From Branchiostoma floridae (taxonomy: Eukaryota > Chordata > Leptocardii > Amphioxiformes > Branchiostomatidae), in contig NC_049983.1 in NCBI RefSeq assembly GCF_000003815.2, positions 12,224,283 through 12,288,282 of the forward strand: a stretch of 64,000 nucleotides of DNA, written 5' to 3'. Within the stretch, counting starts at the first letter, position 1. The number at the start of each line of letters is the position of its first letter. Made by a program: the position numbers and the translations under genes. A model generated the notes under the pieces. That model was given only the letters and a program-made list of their open reading frames with translations, was not told the origin of the DNA and ran no database searches. Positions 24,001-35,812 of this stretch are shown piece after piece.

Positions 24001-27000
24001 TTCATTGGTGAAACATACCCTCATTTTCAAACTCAATACTGCAATAATATCCCTGGCCCACCAACACACTTCTACTCTACTTCAACTCAATTCTACTCTA
24101 AATTTTGATGGAAACAAATACATGACTTGGTTAATTTTAAAGGTCGCCCATTGTTTTGTTTTTATCACTAGTGTAATCTTTAAACCAAATCCATCTAACT
24201 TAGCCTGTAAAAACTTTCCATCCAAAGCCTCGAAGAACATTGTCTAGTGATTGCCATAAGGCCATATTCATATCTATAAACATTTGGCCTGCTAAAGTAG
24301 CCATTTGTCACCAAATTTGTATTTCTTATGGGGATAGGCAGCAGGGAAAATGTTAAAATTGCCCCTACCTGCAATAGAAAAATATGTAGAACCAGCTGCC
24401 AATAATAGCTATACCCAACAGCCAGTCCTCTGCCTCCACCAGCTTGGCGAATCTCATGGGGATGCACAGGACAATACACACACAGCCGATCATGAACAGG
24501 ACCTTGTCAGGTACATTCAACTGCAGACAAGCACAGGATCATTAACAGTGTTAACTTTATGCATTACACATGCCAATCAAGTCACAGTTCCCATGGCATG
24601 TTAATCAAATACCCTTCTGTTTGAAAAAATACATCCAACTTTACCTAGCATTGTATATAACATTTAAACAGAATAGTGATATTTAATAATTACTGTCTCC
24701 ACTACTTTCATACTTACAATGTTTTTTAGCAGTCCCATAAAACCGACCATCCTAATCTCATTCACTTCTAGTAGTAGGAAGACGACAGCATTAATCACGA
24801 TGAGGATCTCTGTGATGTAACGTGCCTGTGGAAACATTCACAAGCATCAGTATGGCAACTGGAACATGAGAACAAAGGCAAGGTAGTGGAATGGTATATC
24901 AGTGTTTTTTCAAATCTGTTATGTTAGTCTATGAATACTTATGGGTGGATGGAGACAGATATAGACTGCTCAACAGATATTTTAGACAGAAAAGATGGAT
25001 AACCATAGTATTATAATCATAACCATGCACTTTTTTTGTAAGAAAGCTGTTTTTTCAACTCACAAAACTCAGATTACTAAATATGCATTATACCAGTGTA
25101 CAATGAAATCTAGGAGCCTTACTATATCACCAGCCGTGGTTCCTGCCATGAGTTCCAGACTGTCCGGGCGGAGGTACACGGCTGTACTGAGGAACACCAG
25201 GTGGAGAACTAACCACAGCAGCTGCAGACCAAACGTTCTCTACAGGGAGGGAATGGGAGACAGATCCCGGTAAGAGAGAACTAACAGTATTTTACATTCT
25301 AGCATACAAATATCCACAGATTTTTATATTTCTAACATGGGTATCCCTAAGATCATTCATCACAGACAAGCAAAAGAGAATTAGTCATCTCCTACCCTGC
25401 CAAAAACTTTCCACTTCTCTTCCAACAGCTGACCTATGACCCCTCCTTGCAGCATGGGAAGGGTCCACTCACTCCGCCCGTCTATGAGGATCATCAGGGC
25501 AGACTTCCAGTCTGGAGACACAGTTCATGTATCATAAGCATATTATACGGGGTGCCTATTAGTAAGCATTTGTATGAATTCTATGAGATACAAATTATAT
25601 AAAATTTGTGGAATGGTTATGCACCTCTGATGTAAGCATATCAATTAGCACTTCCTAATTTGTACAGAAGGTAAACTTTTATTGGAAAAAACAACAAATT
25701 TTATGTTTTTATTATTTGAACTTCGAACCCTGGAAGACTAGCCCTAAACAGGGCTAAAGGGTATTGCAATAAAGCTGTAACTTTACTATTAGCTAGCAGT
25801 TAAGTTGTTGCTGTACAGTTTGACTGACCTGTGTCCCCCTGCGCTGTGATAGAGTCCACAGAGAAGAGTGGATAGGCAGAGCAGGTGAAATTGCTGTAAG
25901 ACCAGAACTCCTGTGGGATAAAGAAATCTCATCATGCTTCATGTTCAGAAAGATATGTTTATCAAATGTGATTTGTCAATGATGTTTTACGCTTTGTGCA
26001 ATTTATTTTGTACCTCATTACTAAGAGATCACTATTTATTATCTTTACTACAAATACTATGTTCTCTTGCCAACAGTCCATATTCAATAGCTAGACAAAT
26101 TTAATAACTTCAGTCACTGACTTTTGACCAACTTAATCTTGCTCTCTTTCTAGGCAAACTTGTTAACTCAGTAAATGCCTTTGAATTGCTGATAACAAAG
26201 CTTCATTCACAATTTCACACCCACTAAGAGGAAACATGCCCTCACCATGTTGAATAAAGGTAAATATTGACCAGCTTTGCTGAATAGAGCCACTTCCTTG
26301 ACTTGTTCTCAATTACAAAATAACATGGTTGCTTAGCAACCAAAAACAACCTGGTCACTGTCTTTGGCTTTCAATGGTTTAAGTTCATTAACCCACATCC
26401 AGAAAAATGTTGCTTGGCCTATATACCCAGTATACATGTACATTGTTTTATCTGCACTTTTTACATATGCACCTGTTATGGCTATCACAACTGTTGATAC
26501 TAGAGTAAACTTTTTTTCACTACATTATTTTCTTTTTAAGTGCTAATCCAATTACCCCATAGATGAGTAAAAGCTACATTATGAAACAGGAAGGCCTTCC
26601 TTTTGTAGATTATTGATAGACATGTCAGAAGTAAAAGGTTACATGGCAAATTGGCCATTGATGATGTTTGGATCACGTGAGTGTTGAAAATGAAAAAAAA
26701 ATTAATATGAATAATTGATATCTATCCTTGTTCTAGGATGTTAACCCTAGTGTTAGCTAAATGTACAATGTCATTTATGTTGATAATGTATCAAGAGAGG
26801 CGACATATTTTGCATTGACATTTTTTTACCCTTTTGGTGTTTAAAAAATTTCATTTCCACTATCCCCCATCCCTATCACTTCTCCTTTCCTTACACTAGT
26901 CTAGCAAGGGCTGACAATATACTAAGTAGTAAGACTGCTACTGACCTGTGAGCCCAGTTCCAGGATAGTGTTGAACATGTCGGGTCGTCCTATCTTACAG

Positions 27001-29635
27001 GCCAGTGTGAGGGGAGTCAGGTCCTCCTTATTCTTAACGTAGGGGTCAGCCGGCTTGGAGGGGTGCTTCATGGCATACTTGTACATGGACTTGTGGAGAG
27101 AAAATCACAAAATCAGTATGGATCCCGCAAGAATATCAGCACAAAATCAAAGCGTCTTATTGAATGATTGAATGCCTATAGATCATTTTCATGGGAGAAA
27201 TGATAAAAGAAAGCAATGACAAGTCCAAAAGATGGTATTATGTTTAAGAAACAAACAGACTGTTCCTATAAAAGACAAAATAGATTACTAACAGGTTTGT
27301 TGTGAATGACCAGCATGTGAAGCACGGTGTTCCCGAAAGAGTCTGGCATGTTTGGGTCTGCCCCTTTCTCCAGCAAGAAGTCGTAAATCTCGTGGGAATC
27401 AAAACAGGCAGCGAAAGCCAGCGGGTACTCCCCATAGTACGCGTATCCCTTGTAGTCGGTGGTCATCAGAGCTTTTGTCATGATGTTCAGTTTCTTTTGG
27501 TCCTCGGGGAGGAAGAAGCGTCCAGTAGCACGGAGGTTCACGTCGGCACCACATTTTTCCACAAGCAGTTTGACTGAGTCCAGCGCATCGTGTACAATAG
27601 CTATGTGCAGACAGCTCTCACCTGCAACAGGAGTTTAAGTTAGATTGGCTGGGTTACTTCTCAATCTATGTTTTTCATCAAGTAGGGAAAATTAGCTACA
27701 TCAAGTTGCATTTTTAGTCAGCAAGCACTTATTTAGCCCTTTATCCAGCCGTATTATTACTCCCAAGTGTCTTCCGTCCTCTCTGCAAATTGCTAGTCTG
27801 GTATTCAGCCGTATTATAGCTCGAGTCTCTTCTGTATTTGCGGAGAAAACAGGAGAGACTCGGAGCTATAATACAGTTGAATAGCAGGCTAGCACTTATT
27901 CACTTTTGACACAGCAAATACATTTTAAATTAATATTTATTTGTTCTATACAAGAATGTTTGATAAAATGTATTTCAAAATGATTGTAATGTACAAAAGC
28001 TGTGCCCACTCACCATAGTACTCCTCTCCCTCATAGTAATCCAGCGCTAACTTTGGGTACATGTCGAGCAGCACGTGTGCGATCTTGGTGAAGTCGTGTG
28101 TGTTGTTGAGGAAGCACAGGTGGAGTGCCGTCTCCCCGACCCCTCCTCGTCTGTACAGGTCCCAGCATGCCTCGTGATCCTGGAGCTTGTTGAACTTGTC
28201 CTCCTTCCAGTCATCCAGGATGTCCTCCTCACTGCGAGTCTCCACAAAGGCACAGCCCTACAAACACACGTATCAGGGATTTTGTTAATTATCACCATGA
28301 ACACATCTAATTCAGATTGCAACAATATTATCAAGTACTGTTTGACCCATCAAAAGTCCTTGAAATGGTGTGAATGTGCATTCCATTCCTACCCAATTTC
28401 TATTTTCTGATTTATGATTTTTTCTTTGTTTAGTCTTCCAATGTTTAGTATGACTTTCATTCTAAAAATGATGGTGTACGAGTTGTAATTTTTCACAGGA
28501 TCAGAGTGATAAACTTTAGCTGTTTTTTTTTCTTTTCCTCAGAATCCACATCATTAATTTGCTCTCTGTCCCAGTTTTCAGGGGACTGACAGTATTCACA
28601 CTTGATTTAACCTCTAACCTACTCAGAGATTTCACTTCATTAAACAAGATTCTTTTATGAATGGATTATGCAAATATTTCTTCTCAGAACCATTCATCCG
28701 TTTTATGTTGACTTTGTGACCACTATCTTATCAGTCAGATTTGAACATGTATTGTAAACATTTAACATCACTTAATTGATCTAAACTATGTAGAAAATAG
28801 ACTCAGATGAATTGACAAAACAATCACTAGCTAATGTCAACCACCTGTTAACCATCAACAGTTCTGTCAACTCAGATATGCCATCAATGTTTACTTAACA
28901 CACCGCTGGTCAGAGAAAATTCCAAACAGCATGTAATGATGTTGCAAACAAGTCTGTAGCTTTGAAAAAACACCCACTAAACCATGACCCAACACCATGT
29001 ATTGGTTCAGTTCCTCTGTTCCCATAAAACACTTACAGAAATGTTTGTGGTTGGTTTATTTTCATGTTGTTCATTGTCACCATTTCATTACAAAATTATG
29101 AAATGCAGCTGTCTTTCAACAAGACCAGAACAAAATTTATTCTGTCCATAATTGTTGACTGCGTTGACTTGGGTGAATATTATCCATATTTGAGTGTGGA
29201 TAATGGCTCATTAATAGCCGTGTGAAGTGCTTTCAGGCAAGCTAAAGTTGATGAAATAGGAAATGGCACAACTGCTGCATATAACTTGTCAATGGAAAAA
29301 CACTTTCTTCTAACCTTTCCCTGTATGTCTGCCTTATGAACTTATTATCTCACCTTTGCAGCCTGGTGTGCCTCCCACAAGACAAACTCCTTCTTGTCAA
29401 TCCTTTTCCCATTTCCACCATTGTACAAGCACGGCTCCAACTGTTCCTTGCAGTACCTCCTCAGTCCAGCCTCTCCCTCGTTCACAAACACTGTTAACAG
29501 TTCTCCCTCTCGTTTCAGGTTCACAAACTTGTACAGGGGGTTGGTTAGCTCCTCCTCGTTCTGTCTTCTCCAGGCATAGTCAGGATCCTGCTCCGGAGCA
29601 CGACTGAAGAGGCTGCCCATACTCAGTCTGGTCAT
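20556..29635 (-). CDS. TRPV-family cation channel
   Basis: This is a tetrameric, Ca2+-permeable plasma-membrane channel subunit with cytosolic ends. Coding exons on minus: 29635-29354, 28257-28014, 27621-27293, 27089-26946, 25910-25829, 25511-25396, 25239-25123, 24825-24718, 24520-24369, 23913-23804, 23387-23290, 22826-22701, 22462-22427, 22117-21908, 21008-20556. All phases agree; length is about 868 residues. Residues 95-333 hold ankyrin repeats; residues 400-640 hold S1-S6 with the pore loop [12 protein letters not shown] and S6 LLNMLIAMM; the [12 protein letters not shown]4-S5 linker is TRPV-typical. The long ankyrin block with GRFFLPEDQ and [13 protein letters not shown] resembles the invertebrate Nanchung/Inactive (OCR/OSM-9) branch more than vertebrate TRPV1-6, but the exact orthology is unresolved. 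ATG at 29635 follows an in-frame stop; a second Met is five codons on. Confidence 0.93.
22701..25239 (-). CDS. TRPV transmembrane and pore exons
   Basis: Six exons encode S1 ([17 protein letters not shown]), S2 ([13 protein letters not shown]), S3-S4 ([29 protein letters not shown]), the S4-S5 linker plus S5 ([29 protein letters not shown]), the pore helix and filter ([12 protein letters not shown]) and S6 ([20 protein letters not shown]). The filter reads TLGEF where vertebrate TRPV1-4 have TIGMGDL, so the acidic ring is Glu and one residue appears to be missing. Exon boundaries coincide with helix junctions. Confidence 0.92.
26946..28257 (-). CDS. TRPV ankyrin-repeat exons
   Basis: Exons 28257-28014, 27621-27293 and 27089-26946 encode at least four ankyrin repeats: [32 protein letters not shown] and [11 protein letters not shown]. 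Between repeats two and three is the long finger loop with GRFFLPEDQ and [13 protein letters not shown], a TRPV hallmark. The block ends with SMYKYAMKH, corresponding to the TSMYNEIL segment of vertebrate TRPVs. The third exon uses a GTTAGT donor. The phases (0, 1 and 2 split of Gly in YYG-ESC) fit exactly. Confidence 0.93.
27791..27895. repeat. Long imperfect hairpin in TRPV intron
   Basis: About 45 bases starting TGCTAGTCTGGTATTCAGCC at 27791 pair with the inverted copy ending near 27895. The loop is about 13 bases. A partial extra copy of the left arm (CAGCCGTATTATTACTC) precedes it at 27748-27764. This is a MITE-type foldback. It sits in the intron between exons 28257-28014 and 27621-27293. 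Confidence 0.6.
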
Positions 29636-29807
29636 AGGTTCCCCACTACAGAAGGTGGCTACCACCTACTGTACAGCTGAATCTGTGGCTCTTATATCTT
29701 CCAAATATCGGAGACAACTGTGAGAACTTCTTAGTTTCCAGACGAGGAATAAAAGCTGGTATAGACGCCTCAGTTTCCAGATCGGATGTCTCAATATAGG
29801 TCACATC
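29636..29807 (-). other. TRPV 5' UTR portion of first coding exon
   Basis: An acceptor (GACTTTCAG) at 29808-29810 shows that the exon with the start codon is not the first exon. The 172 bases before the ATG contain a minimal ATG-TGA upstream ORF right at the splice junction. They also contain a different frame that stays open for 46 codons from 29807 to 29670, ending exactly at a possible GTAGGT donor. Upstream untranslated exon(s) were not located with confidence. Confidence 0.5.
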
Positions 29808-30259
29808 CTGAAAGTCAAGAAGATACGTTTTAGACCATATTAGCTGTATACTCTTTATGTTATAGTCTAGTGATAATGTTACAATGTTCACATGATTATC
29901 AAGAATGTACATTGTACATTTGTATCGGTATAGCATGCTATCAAATGTCACAAAAGAACACATAATCATTTTCAGCCTTAGAGCTGTGATCTTTTGCATG
30001 TGGAATGCAGGTGAGTGGGTGGGTAGAACACAAAGGGAAATCACTGATCTGTAATCCCCACTTCTCTTTTGTGACATGAGGAACCAGTCAGAAAACTTTG
30101 CTCACCCATTAGAAAGAGACAGTCTGAAGTTCTCATACTTTCTCAGTCTTCCAGCCAAAAAAATGTTGTAATTTTGCTCATATTACTTCGAATGTTTTCG
30201 TTGTAAATTAACAGACATTAGATTCCCTCATTCTTGTCCACAATATTTTGAAATCGCAC

Positions 30260-30500
30260 AGTGTAAGACACATAATACGTTAAATGTTTCTGCGCTTTTT
30301 CGTATTTGAGAAGTATCTGAACGAAAAGGAACGTAAGAAACGGAAGCAGTTGTAATTTTTGGTTGCGCCGCCGCTAGTGCTCTCCTATTGACCTAATCTA
30401 CAATTCCTCAAAACCCGCCGGCGCCGAGTATACGTGACCGGACAGTATACCTACTGTCCATTTTAATATTTCCAGTTTTGGCAGACAACTTCCCATGCTT
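30260..30500. promoter_or_regulatory. CpG-rich promoter-like segment upstream of TRPV
   Basis: Local GC and CpG rise sharply at 30361-30440, with TTGCGCCGCCGC and CCCGCCGGCGCCG motifs. The position, about 600 bases upstream of the first recognised TRPV exon on the minus strand, suits its promoter. A donor-like GTATAC on minus near 30450 could end an untranslated exon. The remaining 30500-31900 shows no supported exon. Confidence 0.35.
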
Positions 30501-31934
30501 GGTCTGAAGCACGAGGTAACGTGTGTTGTGGTTTACTTTTAAACTCTTTCAAGTGGTGTTTTGTTTCATTTTCTGACACGTACCTGTCGATGTCGGCCAT
30601 GTTGTTCGCTCAGGTGTACACTAGGGGCCGCTCTTGTTGTTTTTACGGCACCATCGTCGCCTTCACGCCACTTCTAAACCCTTTTCAGCCGCTCCAAACT
30701 TTCACTTTCTCTACTTGAACCAGCGCCAACATTACAGGTTGTAAATTTTGTCAACAGAAGCCCGTTGTTTTGAGTGATCAGCAGCAGTGATCGCCGTACC
30801 TTCCCGCACGCAGACTTCCCGACCATTGACAGTGCGTAAGGCCTTTGTTACAGAGGAACCATGGTGACATGGGTGATGAGGTGTCCTGGGGCATTAGAGG
30901 GCGTGGCGCCACGTCTTGACAGGTGGTTCCAAAAAGATTTCTTTCAATACATCTTATCGTCAAATGTGGAGGTCAAATCACGTATTTGGGCGTTTCTTTC
31001 ATTTTCTAATGCTGCAGGCGTCGTACCATCAAAATTACCTTTATATTCATTTTTCTTATCATCCCCAGCGTGAAGCTATTTTCTGTGGAACAACGATGCA
31101 AAAGGCTATGGAACTGCTTTGTAATAACACAAATGGCGGTCTGCTGTTAAACTGTGAAAACTGAAAAATATATAAGTGAAACGTACTTTACACAGGGAAA
31201 TGTTCCGTAATAAAAAGGGATGATTGGTAAAGACTTTCACTGCCAATCTCGGACAGAAAAGAGACAATATTAGCGCGGTGAGATGCATTGGCCGTAAGAC
31301 TCGTAGCTACCACGTCAAAACTTCCGAACAGCTTTTCATTACTTTTCCGTCTCTCAGCAGATCCATAAGTAGAATAGTACGTGTTTGCGGTGAGTCTACC
31401 TTTAATACGCATGTACGGTTGTGGACATCCGGTTTGGTGATGCTGCTGTAGTAGTCATGCACACTTGAAGCAGGAGAGAATATCTATATTATGGAATTGG
31501 AATGAACGCGAGCCTGAATATATCCGGAAACCACGCAAAAGTCATCAGCAAGGATGTAGAAAAAGTATATCTGAACGTGTTCCGGCTTTCAACAACTTTA
31601 TGGTCCTGTATGTGTCTGCCGTGATTGCAAGGCCAATATCCTGGCTTAATGATTTCAGTGAGTTGTGTATGTGTGATATACTGGACCTATACTGTTAAAA
31701 CCTGTTTTAAAACTAAAAGTTTTAGTATTTCAATACCCACAGCTACTGTACATCCGTATGTTTATATCATAGTTTTTAAGTCCGTTTCAGAGGAAGACGA
31801 AAAGGAAAAGAGTCCTCAAGCTAGAAAAATGCTATCAATGCGCTGTGTATGTATCCTTGTCTGTGACAAGTTAAGTTATAGTGTGTTCTCTTTTAATATA
31901 CATTCATGTACATGTCCTAGATATTGATCGTTAC

Positions 31935-31975
31935 CACGTGATCAGAGAGGTGAGAGTGCGAAGTGCCATCACGTG
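31935..31975 (+). promoter_or_regulatory. Paired CACGTG E-boxes before FADD-like gene
   Basis: Two CACGTG cores, CCACGTGATC (core 31935-31940) and ATCACGTGAC (core 31970-31975), lie 35 bases apart and about 125-160 bases before the start codon. Such sites bind bHLH-ZIP factors of the USF/MITF-TFE type. Their placement suggests the core promoter of the downstream gene. No TATA box is seen. Confidence 0.5.
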
Positions 31976-32097
31976 ACCCACAGTTTCACCTGAACCCTTC
32001 CTTACTTCCGCGTTTGTCAGTGACTAAACTTAGAAACTTTAGTGTGAGTGTGGATCTGGGACTTCCCGCCTTTACATCGAAACGGTTCCCCTCAGTC

Positions 32098-33382
32098 ATG
32101 AGTCGGAAAGCTGCAGACATGTACTCCACTGACGCAGTCCCCACAAGTTTCCCCCACAACCCCCGCTCCTGGACACCAGTGCCACACAAGCAGATGTTCG
32201 TACGGATTGAGGAGGACCTTGTGGAAGACGAGCGGCGGAGTCTGAAGGGCCTGTTGTACGGCAGGATCCCGGCGGGTAAGCTGCAGAAGTACAGCGTCGG
32301 GGACATCTTCCGTCACATGGAGAGGATGGGGCAGATCAGCGCCACGAACCTGGAGCCCATCGCCGTCCTGATGGAGACCATACATCGCAGGGACTGGGCA
32401 ATAAAAGTCAGGGCGCTACAGGAGGAGACCAGAGCGACTGGTGAGCTATAGGGTAATTTTATATGACACTGACAGACCATAACTTGGCCTTTGTCTTTGA
32501 TCGTAGTCCTGGCATTATCTCACCTTACTGGAAATGCTCTAACAGAGCTTGCTAGTTTAGATCAGTCCATTGTCATAACGAACTTCTAACATGACGTTGG
32601 TTTGTTTTTATGGTCTGTGTAAACTTCAGCTAAGTTGGGGTAACGTCATATCTCGACAGGTGACGCTACTGTACCACCCATGAGCTTTGCTGCAAGAAAG
32701 TTGACAAATTTGTTTTTATGGGTTTATTACGTTCCCCTGTGTGAGAACAGCACAAGAAAGATCCTCTCGTCCCTCCGCTGGTCGACGTCAGTACCGTACC
32801 GACGGGCCCGGCAGGAAGAGGACCAGGGATGTTGCTGCCCGTGCAGGGACTTCCACAACTCATCATGATGCCGAACGCCAGTCCGGTCCGGCTAGAGATG
32901 GGCTGGATAGCGACGAGGAGAGCAGCGAGAGTAATGGAGATGGTAGGGAAACAGTAAAGACTCAAGTTCTTGCAAGATTCATCATATTCAAAAAGAATTT
33001 TTAAGACTCTTGAAGTTTAACATTTTTTTTTTTAATTTACTTATTTTTATTCACAGACCCAGGGGAACGAGAGGAACCCCCAGTGAAGAGACGAGCCCCC
33101 GCCGACCCCATCACCGACGCGCATCTAGCCAAACTAGCCAGGAACATGCCGCATGGCTGGAAGACGGTTGGTTTGGAGTGTTTTAATGCCACCACTGCTG
33201 ACATAGACCGGTGGAGGACTAAGTACCCAAACGACAGAGACATGCAGATTGTTGAAATGTTCAAATCGTGGAAAGACAAGACAGGGAAGCGAGCGACACT
33301 CCGGACTTTGTGTGACAATTTGGAAAAGGCCGGAGTCCAGTATAACGTATATAGCTTTCTGACGGAAGACAACTCCGAGTGA
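32098..33382 (+). CDS. FADD: FADD-like adaptor (DED plus death domain)
   Basis: FADD links death receptors to caspase-8-type initiator caspases. The exons are 32098-32440, 32751-32942 and 33057-33382 (GT-AG, phases 1 and 1), giving 286 residues. A 30-residue N-terminal extension precedes the death effector domain at about residues 32-110 (FVRIEEDLVEDERRSLKGL through IHRRDWAIKVRAL). A long charged linker is at 115-195. The death domain is at about 196-278 (LAKLARNMPHGWKTVGLECF, DIDRWRTKYPNDRD, MFKSWKDKTGKRATLRTLCD). The DED-then-DD order is diagnostic of FADD. The start is the first ATG of the frame. Human FADD has 208 residues and a short linker. The DED RxDL motif reads RRDW. It is transcribed divergently from the TRPV gene. 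Confidence 0.9.
32751..32942 (+). CDS. FADD: FADD-like linker exon
   Basis: Bracketed by acceptor GAGAACAG and donor GTAGGG, this exon supplies 64 residues between the two domains. The first half is strongly basic (GRRQYRTDGPGRKRTRD, a plausible nuclear-localisation stretch). The second half is acidic and Ser-rich (DSDEESSESNGDG). Vertebrate FADD has no equivalent insert. Phase matches both neighbours, which supports it as a genuine exon. Confidence 0.85.
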
Positions 33383-33587
33383 CCAACCATGCAAAGCAAA
33401 ATTGGATATGTATATATCTGTTTGTAAAATGTGGCAGCTTGAATTGTGAGCAATAGACCAGTGACAGGTGGAGGAGGGTGACAGACGCAGAAAAAAATCC
33501 CAACTTCTGCTGGCCGCCCGACCGAAACCTCTGCTTGAACAATATACTAGTACTGCACCGGGATTGGGGATGGTGTTGTTACGTCGA

Positions 33588-33593
33588 AATAAA
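33588..33593 (+). terminator. Poly(A) signal of FADD-like gene
   Basis: A canonical AATAAA lies 206 bases after the stop codon at 33380-33382, giving a compact 3' UTR. It is the first such signal downstream on this strand. Confidence 0.55.
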
Positions 33594-34639
33594 AACATCG
33601 ATGATTGGCCAAACAACGAATTCATCAAGCCTTCACTTCCTATTCAACATAGCTAAAACTTATGGACAGATATCGACAATCACCACGTGCTGCTTAAATG
33701 TTTGCAACAGTCTTATTTGATATTGAACCAGTCAGCCTGGGGATGCATTTCTTCAGGCAGTCGCTAGAAGACGTTGATGCCTCTGGAAACATACTTGTCT
33801 AGTAAATAACATGTACTATTACGTGCACATTGTAGTCGCGAAATACTCGACATTATAAAGCATCAGGTTGGGGAATGTATTAGTAACATTGCATGAAATG
33901 CTCTTAGTATATGATTTATTGTTTATACATGTTATATTTAAAAGTAATATTCTTGTACAAGTGATGATAGGTGTTGTACAAGTGCTCATATATTACTTCC
34001 AAATGTTATTTAGTAGCAAGCCTGGCTTTGCTTTTATCAATGAGTTGATGAAAGCTCCTTGCTTCTATGAAGATTTTGTCAAATCTCTTCAAGTCATTGT
34101 GTTGCCTTCAACTTGACAGATTACATATGGCATTGATGTGCATGTCTATTGACTTATTACAGGTTTGAATAGTACATCAAAAGTTGATATCACATGTATA
34201 TTTTCATGTCTGTATACACTGTGGCTCCCAGATCATGTGAAATAATGAAGTAGAGAAGTGCATAGTATTAGTATGTAGCGTCTAAAATCAAGAACCTATA
34301 TATCAACAACAGACTATCAACTGTCATTCACAGTCATTGTGACAATGACATTTTGCCAGATCTGCAGATCGGATGAAAACACTTCAATGAACTTTTTTCT
34401 AAAGTGGGCAGTTACCAGTATGGTGTGGTGTTCTGCAGTGTACTTTTAAGTTTAGTACTGAAAAATTCTAAATAGATGAAAAAGAACATTTGGGGACCAA
34501 ACATTGAAGAGATACTACCATAGTACATCAGCTGCACCAAAGAGGCACAATAAACTACCTTGCTACACTCGTGCCTTTTTCTTCTTGTCCTTATGGCAGT
34601 TGTGCTTGGACACAAATCTTTGCATCAGTACTACTGTAC

Positions 34640-35104
34640 TAGGGCTGGGTACCGGTACCGGTACGGTGTACTGGACAAAAAACTGTTTTTTTCTTATTGG
34701 ACCCGTCCAGAAAAACCGGACCTAAAACAATTTGATGGACCGGATGTTGGCAGATTATATGATAAGGCATTCACACGTTTCAGGACTTACCAGTCGAGGA
34801 AAATAACAAGAGCGAAGTAGACTAGAGTCTATAATCATTTCTACAAGTTTTACAGTCAATTGTACAGAGGCAGTTAACCTTGTAGGATAATTAAAACGCC
34901 AGTGGGAGTCAAATGCTGCACAAAAAAGATTTCTTTGTTGCGAATTAGATCATTGTTTTGAGGTTTGTCCATTCACAAGTTCTCACATACTGAATCAGGT
35001 TCAGGTCCAAACCTGGACCTGATCCTCTGGACCTGAACCAGACCTGGACCTGATCCTCTGGACCTGAACCAGACCTGAATTTTCTGTACTGGTACCCACC
35101 CCTA
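34640..35104 (+). mobile_element. Second copy of the hAT-like MITE
   Basis: This copy is 465 bases, in the same orientation and with the same order of segments as 15110-15543: TAGGGCTGGGTACCGGTACC start, TTCTTATTGGACC, GGATGTTGG, ATAATCATTTCTAC, and the CTGGACCTGATCCTCTGGAC tandem before the ACCCACCCCTA end. The right-hand CTGGACCTGAACC unit is duplicated compared with the first copy. The flanking octamers (TACTGTAC, ATCAGTAC) match at five of eight positions, so the target duplication has decayed. A small third fragment is at 38648-38727. Confidence 0.8.
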
Positions 35105-35299
35105 ATCAGTACATTAGAGTCCTGAATTTTAATACAATAACATACACACAAATTTTTCACACAGGTAACAGATTGATTTTCATTTTTTTAATGATAGTAT
35201 TATGCAGACTTCTTGAAACATCGGGCAAGGATGCTGGAAGTGGTAGTTTCCTCACTGCCAGTTTCTGCATGGTTTTTGTCACAAAAACTATGACGTCTG

Positions 35300-35418
35300 C
35301 AAAGGAGGTTAGATATGCCAAATGCAATCCCTCTGACTAGGAAATATCAATGACACACAGAAGCGCTAAATGGTAGCTCAAAAAATGTATAATGGGGTCT
35401 TTTTTTTAACCTCCTTGA
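35300..35418. mobile_element. 119-bp foldback element with CCTCCTTG ends
   Basis: The left end CAAAGGAGGTTA (35300-35311) and the right end TAACCTCCTTGA (35407-35418) are inverted copies with one mismatch. They share the terminal motif of the larger element at 35813-36186 nearby. There is no ORF inside. Confidence 0.4.
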
Positions 35419-35812
35419 CTCAAACCATTGCTCAAACAAATGTCATGACTTCACACAATACCAGTCACTTTCGTGTGTAGTTAGGCTGCTCATTAGAGAC
35501 AGAAAGCATGTATTGTCATAAGTAATGTAAAAATATTTTCATTAGTCAATCAGCATACAGATTGTTTATATACTAGTACAAGGAGTGTATTTGCATCCTC
35601 GTTGAGAAATCCTCAATAATGTTCTAATTGTCACAGAACACAACAACCTTCATTTGTTCTCATTCATGTGCCATACTAAATACATTTATAACATGCTAAA
35701 CATATGCTCCTGGGGTGTCATGGAGATATGTGCTGCTGTTGTGTATAATCAATGAGGTTGAAAAGAGGATTTGGTATAACAGTACAATTTGTAAATTTCA
35801 TTGAAGTTATAT

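Noticed and set aside
31986-32385. Long minus-strand frames opposite the FADD-like exon 1
   Set aside because: They are antisense shadows of the DED coding exon; the plus frame has clear domain homology and correct splice sites.
33037-33628. Minus-strand frames of up to 164 codons over FADD-like exon 3
   Set aside because: Antisense shadows of the death-domain exon and its UTR, without homology or splice context.
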